A stretch of DNA of 13,443 nucleotides from a bacterium (lineage in GTDB: Bacteria; Krumholzibacteriota; Krumholzibacteriia; JACNKJ01): positions 1-13,443 of the forward strand of contig JACNKJ010000229.1 in the NCBI GenBank assembly GCA_014382085.1, given 5' to 3'. Of the stretch, positions 6,547 through 13,443 are shown one piece after another. Every line of letters begins with the position of its first letter. Position 1 is the first letter of the stretch. The position numbers and the translations under genes were made by a program. The notes under the pieces are model-generated. The model saw nothing but the letters and a program-made list of their open reading frames with translations. It had not been told where the DNA came from and searched no databases.

Positions 6547-7247
6547 GCGCCGCTTCCCGACTTTATATAGCCCTGGATTTTCCTTATGCATCCGCTGCCC
6601 GCGACCTCGCCGAGAAGTTGGCGCCTATGAAGGTGGGTCTAAAATTGGGGCTGGAGCTGTTCAGCGCCGAAGGTCCCGGCTTGGTCAGAGAACTTGCGGA
6701 GCGGGCCGAGCTCTTTCTCGATCTCAAGTTCCACGATATTCCCAACACAGTGGCCGGCGCGGTTTCCCGAGTGGCGGGACTGGGGGCCGCGGTGACGAAC
6801 ATCCACCTTTCAGGCGGCGAGGCCATGTGCCGTGCGGCGGTGGCAGCGCGCGACGCCAGTGGATCGAAGATGAAACTCATCGGCGTTACCGTGCTTACCA
6901 GTTTGGGCGACGATGATCTGAACCAACTTTGGAAGGCCGATCTGGCCGCAGGTCATGCCGCTCTGCGTCTGGCCGAACTTGCACGAGATTGGGGCCTGGA
7001 CGGAGTGGTGGCTTCGGCCAGGGAGGCGAGCGCCATTCGCGCCGCCTGCGGCGAGGATTTCCTCATTGTCACGCCGGGCATCCGGCCCGCGGGCGGCGAT
7101 GTGGGCGATCAGAAGCGCGTGCTCACGCCGGCCGAGGCTTTGCGAGCCGGAGCCAGTCACCTGGTCGTGGGTCGCCCTGTAACCCAGGCCCATGACCCTG
7201 CGGCCGCCTGCGCCGCCATCCTCGATGACATGCAAAGCGCTCTATAA
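6543..7247 (+). CDS. pyrF: Orotidine 5'-phosphate decarboxylase
   Basis: PyrF decarboxylates OMP to UMP, the last step of the pathway. The 234-residue protein is a TIM barrel with Asp11 (ALDFP), the KVGLKLG segment near 30-36, and the catalytic array Asp60-x-Lys62-x-x-Asp65 (DLKFHDI). The C-terminal phosphate site appears as TPGIRP and VVGRPVTQA. The start chosen is TTG 6543, overlapping the pyrD stop (TTGA) with AAGGAG at 6532-6537 in good position. An in-frame ATG at 6528 would add five residues but has no Shine-Dalgarno sequence. The family's first strand begins only a few residues after TTG. The gene ends with TAA 7245-7247, 10 bp before pyrE. Confidence 0.95.
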   Translation: MSAASRLYIALDFPYASAARDLAEKLAPMKVGLKLGLELFSAEGPGLVRELAERAELFLDLKFHDIPNTVAGAVSRVAGLGAAVTNIHLSGGEAMCRAAVAARDASGSKMKLIGVTVLTSLGDDDLNQLWKADLAAGHAALRLAELARDWGLDGVVASAREASAIRAACGEDFLIVTPGIRPAGGDVGDQKRVLTPAEALRAGASHLVVGRPVTQAHDPAAACAAILDDMQSAL

Positions 7248-7257
7248 AGGAAGAGAA

Positions 7258-7830
7258 ATGAATCGCGACACCCTGCTCGATGCTTTTCGCGAAACCGGCG
7301 GCATGCTGGAAGGTCATTTCACCCTCACCAGTGGAATGCACAGCGATCAATATTTTCAATGTGCCCGACTGCTTGCCCATCCGCGCCACGCGGCCGCCTG
7401 CGGCGAAGCCATTGCGGCGAAAATGCCCGAAGGAATCACCCATGTGATCAGCCCGGCCATGGGCGGGCTGATCATCGGTCACGAAGTGGCCCGCGCTCTG
7501 GGAGTGCCCTTCCTGTTCACCGAAAGGGTGGAAGGTGCCATGACCCTACGTCGTTTTGACTTCCCCGATTGCTGCCGCGCCGCGGTGGTGGAAGATGTGA
7601 TCACCAGCGGCGGTTCTCTCTTGGAAGTGGCTTCGCTCATTCGCGAAGCTGGCGGTGAGGTGGCGGCCACGGCCTCGGTGGTGGACCGCAGCGGAGATCG
7701 CAATGTCGACTTCGGCGCGCCGTTTCAGTCGCTACTGAAGGTGGAAGTGAATGCCTGGGATCCGGCCGCCTGCCCGCTTTGCGCCGAGGGTCTTGAGGCC
7801 GTGAAGCCGGGGAGCCGGCATTTGAGTTAG
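7258..7830 (+). CDS. pyrE: Orotate phosphoribosyltransferase
   Basis: PyrE joins orotate and PRPP to OMP, which PyrF then decarboxylates. The 190-residue protein has the usual opening 'GHFTLTSGMHSDQYFQ' (19-34), the segment 'VISPAMGGLIIGHEVARAL' and the PRPP loop at 109-121 (AVVEDVITSGGS), with an extra acidic pair before the loop as the family requires. ATG 7258 is preceded by AAGGAAGAG. The longer frame from 7192 lies inside pyrF and is unsupported. This is the last pyr gene, and a palindrome with T residues follows 12 bp after its stop. The length is normal for the short class of OPRTases. Confidence 0.95.
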   Translation: MNRDTLLDAFRETGGMLEGHFTLTSGMHSDQYFQCARLLAHPRHAAACGEAIAAKMPEGITHVISPAMGGLIIGHEVARALGVPFLFTERVEGAMTLRRFDFPDCCRAAVVEDVITSGGSLLEVASLIREAGGEVAATASVVDRSGDRNVDFGAPFQSLLKVEVNAWDPAACPLCAEGLEAVKPGSRHLS

Positions 7831-7842
7831 CGGGGTGGCGGC

Positions 7843-7862
7843 GTCCACCCGGGTGGACTTTT
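7843..7862 (+). terminator. Perfect 16-bp palindrome, likely pyr operon terminator
   Basis: GTCCACCCGGGTGGAC (7843-7858) is a perfect palindrome. As RNA it can fold into a 6-bp stem with a CCGG tetraloop, followed by UUUUAU. It lies 12 bp after the pyrE stop, which suits an intrinsic terminator, though the U-tract is short. The identical 16 bases recur at 8617-8632 inside the HNH pseudogene, so it may be a dispersed element that happens to serve here. Confidence 0.55.
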
Positions 7863-7933
7863 ATGTGTCTTCGGGTCGGCAAGAAACGTGCCCCCGCTGC
7901 CAGGTAACCTGTTGAAATAAAAAAAGTTAGCAC

Positions 7934-7962
7934 TTGTTTCTCGCGCTCCGATTTGCTAGATT
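7934..7962 (+). promoter_or_regulatory. Weak candidate promoter of the HNH gene
   Basis: TTGTTT (7934-7939) and TAGATT (7957-7962) are 17 bp apart in an AT-rich stretch upstream of the HNH gene. They match the sigma70 boxes at three and four of six positions. The local AT-richness contrasts with the rest of the window. The evidence is weak. Confidence 0.3.
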
Positions 7963-8019
7963 ACTTACATCCTCCCCGCTCTCTTCTCCTCCCGGAGACA
8001 AGGATATCTGGAGTGGGAA

Positions 8020-8998
8020 ATGTCCGAACAATCCAATGCAAAAATCGTCCATGAGCAATTGCTCGCGGCTCTGGCCACCCTGCGCAAAGCTGAAGGCCAG
8101 GCGGTCACCCTTTTCGCCAAAGTCCTGAAGCGTAAGCTCTATTGTGGGCTGGGCTATGCGAGCATTCATCTCTATGCCGAGGAGGCCCTCGGTTTTTCTC
8201 GCAGTAAACCTATGAGTTCATTCGCCTTGCCGAAGCGCTGAGTGAGCTTCCAGGTCTCAAGCGAAGTCTAGCGTCTGGTGAGCTGCCTTGGACCAAGGCT
8301 CGCGAAGTGGTGAAGGTGGCGACGTCTGAGACAGAGCAGGAATGTCTCGCCTTGGCCGAAAGCCGCAGCCGACGGGATCTGGAAAAAGAAGTGGTGATGA
8401 GCCGGGCGAGGCGGGATCGCGTAAGGAATGAAAGACAGGCCGAAATGCTCGGACCCGAACGCGAAGCACCGCCCGCCGCTCCGGTGCAGGCCATGACCCT
8501 GCGCCTCTCGCCCTTGGCCAAGGCTCGCCTCGAGGCCATGTTCGAAAAGCTGATGAAAAAACACATTGCGATCGTGAACAGGTGTTGCTCATGGCGCTGG
8601 AGTCGTTAGTGGGAGAGTCCACCCGGGTGGACGGCGCTTCGCCCTACCAAGTGATCGTGCAGCAATGCCCGACCTGCGAATCGAAAACAGTAGGGCCGGA
8701 GCGGTCTCAATTGAACGCGGCGGAAAGCGCGCAGATTGATTGCGATTCACGAATGCAGGAACCAGGGCGGCGCAACAAGGCGAGCGTTCCACCGTCGCGC
8801 AGACGGGCAGTGTTGATGCGCGACAGGCACCGTTGCCAGGCCAAGGGATGCCGATCCACGAACTTCCTGGAAGTGCACCACCTTACAGCGCGCAAGCGCG
8901 GCGGCGACAACAGCGAGCAAAACCTGATCACGCTTTGCTCAAGATGTCATCAGCACTTGCATGAGCGGGCCATGGCGCATTGTCATCCCAGGGAATAG
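8020..8998 (+). pseudogene. HNH endonuclease-family protein, broken by two frameshifts
   Basis: Three consecutive frames together encode one HNH protein of about 326 residues. Part 1 (8020-8208) reads MSEQSN... to GFSRSK. Part 2 (8211 to about 8564) reads YEFIRLAEALSEL... to FEKLMKK. Part 3 (about 8566-8998) reads DREQVLLMALESL... to the end. Restoring one A at 8206-8208 gives SRSKTYEFIRL, and restoring one A at 8547-8552 gives LMKKTHCDREQ; both joins read smoothly. The C-terminal part has a CPTC knuckle, CQAKGC, LEVHHL and NLITLCSRCHQHLHE, so the HNH zinc core is complete. ATG 8020 has GGAGTGGG upstream. Both losses are single A residues in A runs, so sequencing error is possible. Neither site carries an in-frame slippery heptamer, so programmed frameshifting is unlikely. 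It is probably a selfish or stand-alone nuclease in decay, unrelated to pyr genes. Confidence 0.85.
8617..8632. repeat. Second copy of the 16-bp palindrome, inside the HNH gene
   Basis: GTCCACCCGGGTGGAC here is identical to 7843-7858. In the third frame of the HNH gene it encodes S-T-R-V-D, within the poorly conserved linker before the CPTC zinc knuckle. The two copies lie 774 bp apart, in direct orientation by default because the unit is its own reverse complement. Outside the 16 bases their flanks are unrelated. Confidence 0.95.
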
Positions 8999-9321
8999 AT
9001 GATAAACATGTCCGGCCGCGTGTGTGAGGACTGCCTAAGATGGTGAGTTTATTCGTTTTTTGTGACAAGCCATGAGAAGGGGAAGCGGAATCAGCTCCAG
9101 AGGGGAAATGGGCCTCATGTCTATTGAGAATCCCAAAACTTGGGGAACTCTATTCGAGTCCTCGGGAGTATGACGGAATTTACTGAGACCATGGATCGAG
9201 CTTTGTCGGGGGTGTTTCATCTTCAACTACCAAGGTCGAGGCGGCGAAGTAATCAATTGTAGCGATTGTCCTGACATCGCAGAAACTTCATGCTGGAGTA
9301 CAATCAAACCTATCTTTTGAT
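8999..9321. other. Intergenic region without a convincing gene; one hairpin
   Basis: This 323-bp spacer lies between the convergent HNH pseudogene and the antiporter gene. Short frames on both strands lack Shine-Dalgarno sequences and resemble no family I know. Composition is less GC-rich than the neighbours. The only structure seen is a hairpin at 9262-9280, GCGA-T-TGTC / GACA-TCGC with a CT loop and one bulge. It has no U-tract on either strand, but could protect the 3' end of the antiporter transcript, whose stop is at 9322-9324. Confidence 0.5.
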
Positions 9322-10305
9322 CTAGTGACTCATGGCGTGCATGGAAAAATCGCTGATCCAGACGGCGGCCGCCACGAGCACCAGAATGAGCCCCTCGCGG
9401 CGTGAGAGCTTCCATCCAGTGCGCATGAGCAGAAGCGCCAGAAGTACCAGCCCACTGAGCGCGATCAGGGAGATGCGCGCCACCGGATTGATCTGCACCG
9501 GATGCAGCATTCCCGCCAAGCCCAGGACTCCCAGCAAATTGAAGATGTTGCTGCCGATGATATTACCCGCGCTGATGGCGTAGCGGCCCTTGATGACGCC
9601 AGCCAAACTGATGGCCAACTCCGGCGCCGAAGTGCCGGCTGCCACCACGGTAACGCCGATGGCCCACTCACTCACACCGAATCCCTTGGCCACGGCCACC
9701 GCCGATTCCACCAGGAAGTGCGATCCGGCCACAATGGCGACCAGACTGACGAGTACGATGAGGACATCTTGTAGCAGAGAGCCTTCGGGCGTTTCGGTGG
9801 AATCTTGTGCTTCGCTTTTACCTATACCCCGCTGAAGGAAGAGAAAGACCAGATAGACCAGTAAAAGACCGAAGAGCAGAGCACCGTCGAAGCGTCCCAG
9901 GGTCAGATCGGCGCCCACCAGAACCAGCAGGAGCAGGGTCGATCCGCCCAGCACCACGCCGTCGCGCTTCAGTAGCCGCGAGTCCATGGGAATGGCGCGC
10001 ACCAGGGCGCATCCTCCCAGGATGAACCCGAGATTGAAGATGTTCGATCCCACGATATTGCTCACGGATATGTCGCCGTGCCCGCTCAGGGCCGAAAGGA
10101 TGGTCACCGCGAACTCCGGCGCCGAGGTGCCGAGGGCCACCACCGTGAGTCCGATGATCAATTCGGAAACGCCGAGCTTGGCGGCCAGGCGCGAGGCCGA
10201 TTCCACCAACCAATGAGCGCCAAGAGCGATAAGCCCGATGGTGCCCACGGCCACCAGTCCGTTGCCCCAAAGCGGCCATGTGGAAAGATCGAAGCTCGCG
10301 CCCAT
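9322..10305 (-). CDS. Calcium/sodium antiporter of the CaCA family
   Basis: This 327-residue membrane protein has about ten hydrophobic segments in two homologous halves. Each half carries an alpha-repeat: GTSAPE at 59-64 with GSNIFN at 86-91, and GTSAPE at 224-229 with GSNIFN at 251-256. Glu64 and Glu229 are the expected ion-binding acids. The halves also share a [G]-x-H-x-LVESA...GVSE-x-x-IG-[LV]-TVVA pattern. A hydrophilic linker with several acids lies around 163-180. The family exchanges Ca2+ or other cations for Na+ or H+ at the inner membrane; YrbG of E. coli is a relative of uncertain role. ATG 10305 is chosen because CGGAG lies 5 nt upstream. A TTG at 10344 would add 13 residues without a good ribosome-binding site. 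It is convergent with the HNH gene and divergent from the next gene. Confidence 0.92.
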   Translation of the reverse strand: MGASFDLSTWPLWGNGLVAVGTIGLIALGAHWLVESASRLAAKLGVSELIIGLTVVALGTSAPEFAVTILSALSGHGDISVSNIVGSNIFNLGFILGGCALVRAIPMDSRLLKRDGVVLGGSTLLLLVLVGADLTLGRFDGALLFGLLLVYLVFLFLQRGIGKSEAQDSTETPEGSLLQDVLIVLVSLVAIVAGSHFLVESAVAVAKGFGVSEWAIGVTVVAAGTSAPELAISLAGVIKGRYAISAGNIIGSNIFNLLGVLGLAGMLHPVQINPVARISLIALSGLVLLALLLMRTGWKLSRREGLILVLVAAAVWISDFSMHAMSH

Positions 10306-10406
10306 TTTTACTCCGAAAGTCAGGGAAGCTTTATCTTCGGTCAAGCTAGCACCCGGTTATGAAATGGGCAATCCATTCGCCCGCGGACCGGGGCTTCTAA
10401 GTTCCG

Positions 10407-10435
10407 TTGCCCTTTATCGGGCGGATTGCTATTCT
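10407..10435 (+). promoter_or_regulatory. Candidate promoter of the secreted protein / sugar operon
   Basis: TTGCCC (10407-10412) and TATTCT (10430-10435) are 17 bp apart and each matches sigma70 at four of six positions. They sit 27 bp before the ATG at 10462, which would leave a leader of about 20 nt. A small inverted repeat, GCCC/GGGC (10409-10422), lies in the spacer and could be an operator. This is a plausible but unproven start for 10462 onward. Confidence 0.4.
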
Positions 10436-10461
10436 TCGCAAATTCCAAGGGAGATGGAGCC

Positions 10462-11061
10462 ATGAGAGTATTGATTGTTCTGCTTATGCTCGCCTCAGCG
10501 GCGAGCGCCGGTCTCGTGAACGACGGCAGCTTCGAAAATGGGGAATGCGATGCGGGCAGCGCCTGGACCTGCTTCACCGAAACGCCTGAATGCGTAACCA
10601 TCGTCGACCCTTTGGGTAGCTGGGGTTTTCCAGCATATGATGGAGTGAACGCGGTCTGGTTGGGTGGTGTTTGCGAGAATGTGGGCATTAGTAATCAAGT
10701 CTGTCAGGACATGATCATCAGCCCATCCCAGCTCACCTTCTGGTGGATGGGGGCCTACACGCTGGAAGCCGAGCAGGAAGCCTGGATCGAGGTGCGCGTG
10801 GATGGTGTGATCGCCCATCGCTCTCAGCTGGGCCTGGAGCATCACACCCTTGGAACCTGGGCCTACTCGGAGGATTTATTCGGACTGATCGATCTCCTGC
10901 CTTGGGAAGACGGCGCGAGTCACACCCTTTGCATCATTATGGACAATCTGTACTCCAATAATGGAAGTACCGCGGCCAATCTTCTGGTGGACTACCTGGA
11001 ATTGAATCATCCGGTGGCCACCCAGGGAATGAGCTTTTCGACCTTGAAGGTTCTCTACTAA
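10462..11061 (+). CDS. Small secreted protein of unknown function
   Basis: The 199-residue protein begins with a clear Sec signal peptide (MRVLIVLLMLASAASA, cleavage after Ala16). The mature protein opens GLVNDGSFENGECDAGSAW, the 'NGSFE' style seen at the start of secreted beta-sandwich or carbohydrate-binding-like domains. Several cysteines (29, 36, 44, 71, 81 and one near the end) suggest disulphides. The middle is rich in aromatic and beta-forming residues ('LTFWWMGAY', 'AWIEVRVDG'). The C-terminus, STLKVLY, resembles terminal motifs I associate with exported proteins of some FCB candidate phyla. ATG 10462 has GGAG six bases upstream; the frame from 10426 adds an unlikely N-terminus. It lies 18 bp before the SDR gene and may be co-transcribed, but no functional link is shown. 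The product is not identified. Confidence 0.7.
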   Translation: MRVLIVLLMLASAASAGLVNDGSFENGECDAGSAWTCFTETPECVTIVDPLGSWGFPAYDGVNAVWLGGVCENVGISNQVCQDMIISPSQLTFWWMGAYTLEAEQEAWIEVRVDGVIAHRSQLGLEHHTLGTWAYSEDLFGLIDLLPWEDGASHTLCIIMDNLYSNNGSTAANLLVDYLELNHPVATQGMSFSTLKVLY

Positions 11062-11079
11062 TACCGCCGGGAGCGGATT

Positions 11080-12060
11080 ATGAAGATTCTCATTACGGGC
11101 ATAACCGGGTTCGCCGGCAGCCATCTCGCGGATTTTCTCTTGGAGGAACAACCGCAGGCTGAGGTTCACGGTCTTTACCGCTGGCGCAGCCGACGGGAGA
11201 ATATCAAGCAGCTGGCAGGCAAGGTCTCCCTCCAGGAATGCGATATTCGCGACGCCACGGCCACCCGCGAAGTGGTCGAAGACGTGCGTCCCGACTACAT
11301 CTTCCACCTGGCGGCCCAAAGCTTCGTGCCCACCAGCTGGAAGGCGCCCCAGGAAAGCCTGAGTACCAACCTGCTCGGGCAGCTCAATATTTTCGAAGCC
11401 GTGCGCAAGGCCGATCTGGATTGTCGCATTCAGGTGGCCGGCTCCAGCGAGGAGTACGGCATGGTCTACGAGGGCGAAATTCCCATCACCGAGGATCAGC
11501 CCCTGCGCCCGCTCTCGCCCTATGCCGTCAGCAAGGTGGCCCAGGACGCCCTGGCCTATCAGTACTTCATGAGTTTCGGCATGAAGACCATTCGCACCCG
11601 TGGCTTCAATCATACGGGGCCCCGGCGTCCCAGCGTTTTTGTGTGCAGCGATTTTGCGCGACAGGTCGTGGAAATCGAAATGGGCCTGCGCAAAAACATC
11701 ATTCGTGTGGGCAATCTGGATGCCCGTCGCGACTTCACCGACGTGCGCGACACGGTGCGCGCCTACTGGTTGGCCATCAGCAAGGGTGAGCCCGGCGAGG
11801 TTTATAACGTGGCCACCGGCCGCAGTTGGGCCATGTCCGAGGTGCTGGACAAGCTCATCAAGTTGGCCGGTGTAGACGTGAAAATCGAAGTCGACCCGAA
11901 GCGTCTTCGCCCCAGCGACGTGCCACGCCTGGAAGGCGACGCCAGCCGCCTCTGTGAAGCCACAGGCTGGAAGCCGCTAATCCCCTTTGAACAGACCCTT
12001 TCAGACCTCATCGAATTCTGGCGAGTGCAGCTCCCCGAGTGCGGAAGCGAGCTTCCTTGA
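11080..12060 (+). CDS. GDP-mannose 4,6-dehydratase-like extended SDR
   Basis: This 326-residue extended short-chain dehydrogenase has the NAD(P) motif TGITGFAGSH (6-15), SSEEYG (122-127) and the catalytic Tyr148-x-x-x-Lys152 (YAVSK). Further segments are HLAAQSFVPTSW, GFNHTGPRRP and 'RVGNLDARRDF.DV.D', typical of enzymes acting on GDP-mannose and GDP-6-deoxy sugars. It may be the 4,6-dehydratase (making GDP-4-keto-6-deoxymannose) or a reductase of that product; the sequence alone does not settle it. It lacks the NTDR-type cofactor insertion I would expect in classical Gmd, and is shorter. ATG 11080 has GGGAG upstream. Its stop overlaps the next gene (TTGA), and that gene is a paralogue, so the two probably act in sequence on one nucleotide sugar for surface glycans. 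Confidence 0.75.
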   Translation: MKILITGITGFAGSHLADFLLEEQPQAEVHGLYRWRSRRENIKQLAGKVSLQECDIRDATATREVVEDVRPDYIFHLAAQSFVPTSWKAPQESLSTNLLGQLNIFEAVRKADLDCRIQVAGSSEEYGMVYEGEIPITEDQPLRPLSPYAVSKVAQDALAYQYFMSFGMKTIRTRGFNHTGPRRPSVFVCSDFARQVVEIEMGLRKNIIRVGNLDARRDFTDVRDTVRAYWLAISKGEPGEVYNVATGRSWAMSEVLDKLIKLAGVDVKIEVDPKRLRPSDVPRLEGDASRLCEATGWKPLIPFEQTLSDLIEFWRVQLPECGSELP

Positions 12061-12998
12061 GAGTTCTGGTCACGGGAATCTCCGGTTTTGTGGGACGGCA
12101 TTTCGCCGCGAGCTTGATTGCCGCCGGGCATGAGACCTGGGGCCTCGATCTGAATATCGAGGCGGCGCCCGAGGGTGTTTACAGTCTTGAATGGGATCTC
12201 ACACGATCCAAGGGTCTCTCGAAGGTTCTCGACCAGATCAGGCCCGATGCCCTGGTGCATTTGGCCGGTCAAGCTTCCCCGGCCGCCGCTTCGGCCGATC
12301 CGGATGCGGCCCATCAGGCAAACGTTACCGCCACTCTCAACTTGTTGGAAGCCATGCGCTTGGCCTGCCCTGACCGGCTCATGCTCTTCATCAGTTCGGC
12401 CGAGGTCTATGGACCCAGCGAGCACCCTCATCGAGAGGATGAGGCCCCCGCCCCGATGAATCCCTATGGCCGGACCAAGGCGGAGGCCGAAGTACACGCG
12501 CTTGGGGCCCAGGGGAAGGGTGGCCCGCCGGTGATCGTGTCTCGCAGCTTTCCTCATAGCGGTCCCGGACAGCGACCCGATTTCGTGCTGCCGGCTTTCG
12601 CCCGGCAGGTGGCTCGAATGGAGGCTGGGCTCCAGGAACCGGTGCTGCGTGTGGGGAATTTGGATCCTCGGCGGGATTGGCTGCACGTAAAAGACGTCTG
12701 CCGAGCCTATTTGTCCCTGTTGGAACGGGGCCAAAGCGGCGAGATTTACAATGTCTGTTCGGGAAAAGATCATTCCGTTCGTGAAGCTTTGGATTATCTT
12801 GTCAACTTGGCCAGAGTGAAGCCCGATATAGAGATAGATCCCGAGCGCGTCCGCCCTGTGGATACGCCTCGCCTTGCCGGGACCGCTGCCAAACTCAGGA
12901 CGGCCACCGAATGGAAGCCGTCCATCGACTTTGAAACGCTTCTAGCCGAACTACTGAACTACTGGAGAGATCGCGTCAACGAGGAGGAATTGCGTTGA
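12057..12998 (+). CDS. GDP-6-deoxy-mannose reductase-like extended SDR
   Basis: This 313-residue paralogue of the preceding gene starts at TTG 12057 in a TTGA overlap. GTG 12039 is possible but has no Shine-Dalgarno sequence and adds residues before the first strand. It shows TGISGFVGRHF near the start, ISSAEVYG (112-119), Tyr137-x-x-x-Lys141 (YGRTK), and 'LRVGNLDPRRDWLHVKDV' followed by 'GEIYNVCSG'. Overall it resembles Rmd, which reduces GDP-4-keto-6-deoxymannose to GDP-rhamnose. The usual FNH in the substrate loop is FPH here (Pro166 in place of Asn), which is unusual and might alter substrate use. Its stop overlaps the next gene. It is clearly a product of duplication or of joint recruitment with 11080-12060. 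Confidence 0.78.
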   Translation: MRVLVTGISGFVGRHFAASLIAAGHETWGLDLNIEAAPEGVYSLEWDLTRSKGLSKVLDQIRPDALVHLAGQASPAAASADPDAAHQANVTATLNLLEAMRLACPDRLMLFISSAEVYGPSEHPHREDEAPAPMNPYGRTKAEAEVHALGAQGKGGPPVIVSRSFPHSGPGQRPDFVLPAFARQVARMEAGLQEPVLRVGNLDPRRDWLHVKDVCRAYLSLLERGQSGEIYNVCSGKDHSVREALDYLVNLARVKPDIEIDPERVRPVDTPRLAGTAAKLRTATEWKPSIDFETLLAELLNYWRDRVNEEELR

Positions 12999-13443
12999 GC
13001 CGCATCATGATGATCGGGACGGGCTATGTGGGCCTGGTCTCCGGCGCCTGCCTGGCCGAATTCGGGAACAAAGTCATTTGCTACGATATCGACCATGGAA
13101 AGATCGAGGGGCTTGAGAAGGGCAAGGTTCCTTTCTTTGAGCCGGGACTCGAGGAAATGGTCATTCGAAATCGCGACGAAGGGCGCCTGCGCTTTTCTAC
13201 GGACCTTGCTAAATGCGTGGCTGAAAGCACGGTTATCTTCATTGCGGTGGGCACACCCGAACAAGACGACGGTACCGCCGACCTCAGCGCCGTCTTCGCC
13301 GTGGCCGGCGACATTGCCGATCACATGGAGGGCTTCAAGGTGATCGTGCAGAAAAGCACGGTTCCCGTGGGCACCACCCGGAAGATCGGCGACCTCATTC
13401 GCGAGAGGACCGGCGGCAAGGCCGACTTCGAGTTGGTTTCCAA
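12995..13443 (+). CDS. UDP-glucose/GDP-mannose 6-dehydrogenase, N-terminal part
   Basis: The gene begins at TTG 12995 in a TTGA overlap with the previous stop, behind a strong GAGGAGGAA (12981-12989), and is cut by the window end after 149 codons. The Rossmann motif GTGYVG is at residues 8-13, followed by ICYDID, FFEPGLEEM, IFIAVGTPEQDDG and QKSTVPVGTT, all typical of the UDP-glucose dehydrogenase family. The enzyme oxidises C6 of a nucleotide sugar to a uronic acid with two NAD+. Whether the substrate is UDP-glucose or another sugar cannot be judged, because the substrate-binding C-terminal domain is outside. With the two SDRs it marks a surface polysaccharide operon. Confidence 0.9.
   Translation, partial: MSRIMMIGTGYVGLVSGACLAEFGNKVICYDIDHGKIEGLEKGKVPFFEPGLEEMVIRNRDEGRLRFSTDLAKCVAESTVIFIAVGTPEQDDGTADLSAVFAVAGDIADHMEGFKVIVQKSTVPVGTTRKIGDLIRERTGGKADFELVS

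Noticed and set aside
8547..8553. Slippery-looking AAAAAAC as a programmed -1 frameshift site in the HNH gene
   Set aside because: The heptamer is out of phase with the reading frame, and the first break (8206-8208) has no slippery site at all, so decay or sequencing error is simpler.
9139..9168. A tRNA T-arm-like string (ATTCGAGTCC) with a small hairpin
   Set aside because: The stem does not pair as a T-arm should, and there are no acceptor, D or anticodon arms around it.
9035..9226. A 63-codon minus-strand frame in the HNH-antiporter spacer
   Set aside because: There is no Shine-Dalgarno sequence, no recognisable family and no supporting context.

Overview
This is a GC-rich bacterial window with tight gene packing. 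It holds a nearly complete de novo pyrimidine (UMP) operon, then a decayed HNH endonuclease gene, a calcium/cation antiporter, and the start of a nucleotide-sugar (surface polysaccharide) operon. No rRNA, tRNA, CRISPR array or insertion sequence was found. The lineage cannot be fixed from the sequence. A TPR lipoprotein beginning CAYFNT after the lipobox cysteine, and a small secreted protein ending in STLKVLY, are reminiscent of candidate phyla of the FCB group (Eisenbacteria/Krumholzibacteria-like). That placement is a low-confidence inference from memory.

Layout. Positions 1-205 (minus strand) are the N-terminus of a probable M20/M42-type metallopeptidase. Positions 206-496 are a divergent intergenic region: a GACTGGT tandem repeat, a sigma70-like promoter (297-325), and a pyr leader. 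The leader has a close match to the PyrR RNA-binding loop (core 368-381), a possible 39-codon leader ORF (396-515) and an intrinsic terminator (418-447). Positions 497-7830 carry pyrR-pyrB-pyrC-[TPR lipoprotein]-pyrK-pyrD-pyrF-pyrE, mostly linked by short stop/start overlaps. A perfect 16-bp palindrome followed by T residues (7843-7862) is a plausible operon end. Positions 8020-8998 are an HNH endonuclease pseudogene with two one-base deletions in A runs; it carries a second exact copy of the palindrome. Positions 8999-9321 hold no convincing gene. Positions 9303-10305 (minus strand side) hold a CaCA-family antiporter, whose coding region is 9322-10305. From 10462 onward come a small secreted protein, two paralogous SDR enzymes of the GDP-mannose dehydratase/reductase type, and the N-terminal third of a UDP-glucose/GDP-mannose dehydrogenase cut by the window end.

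How it works together. PyrB, PyrC, PyrK+PyrD, PyrE and PyrF cover every step from carbamoyl phosphate to UMP. Carbamoyl phosphate synthetase (carAB) is absent; in the Bacillus pyr operon its genes lie between pyrC and pyrK, and here a TPR lipoprotein gene occupies that slot. PyrR would sense UMP/PRPP and bind the leader RNA. The most interesting part is that leader. The PyrR-binding hairpin includes part of the Shine-Dalgarno sequence of the small ORF, and that ORF runs straight through the terminator and past the pyrR start codon. This suggests a possible hybrid of PyrR attenuation and leader-peptide (E. coli pyrBI-like) attenuation, which is an untested inference.
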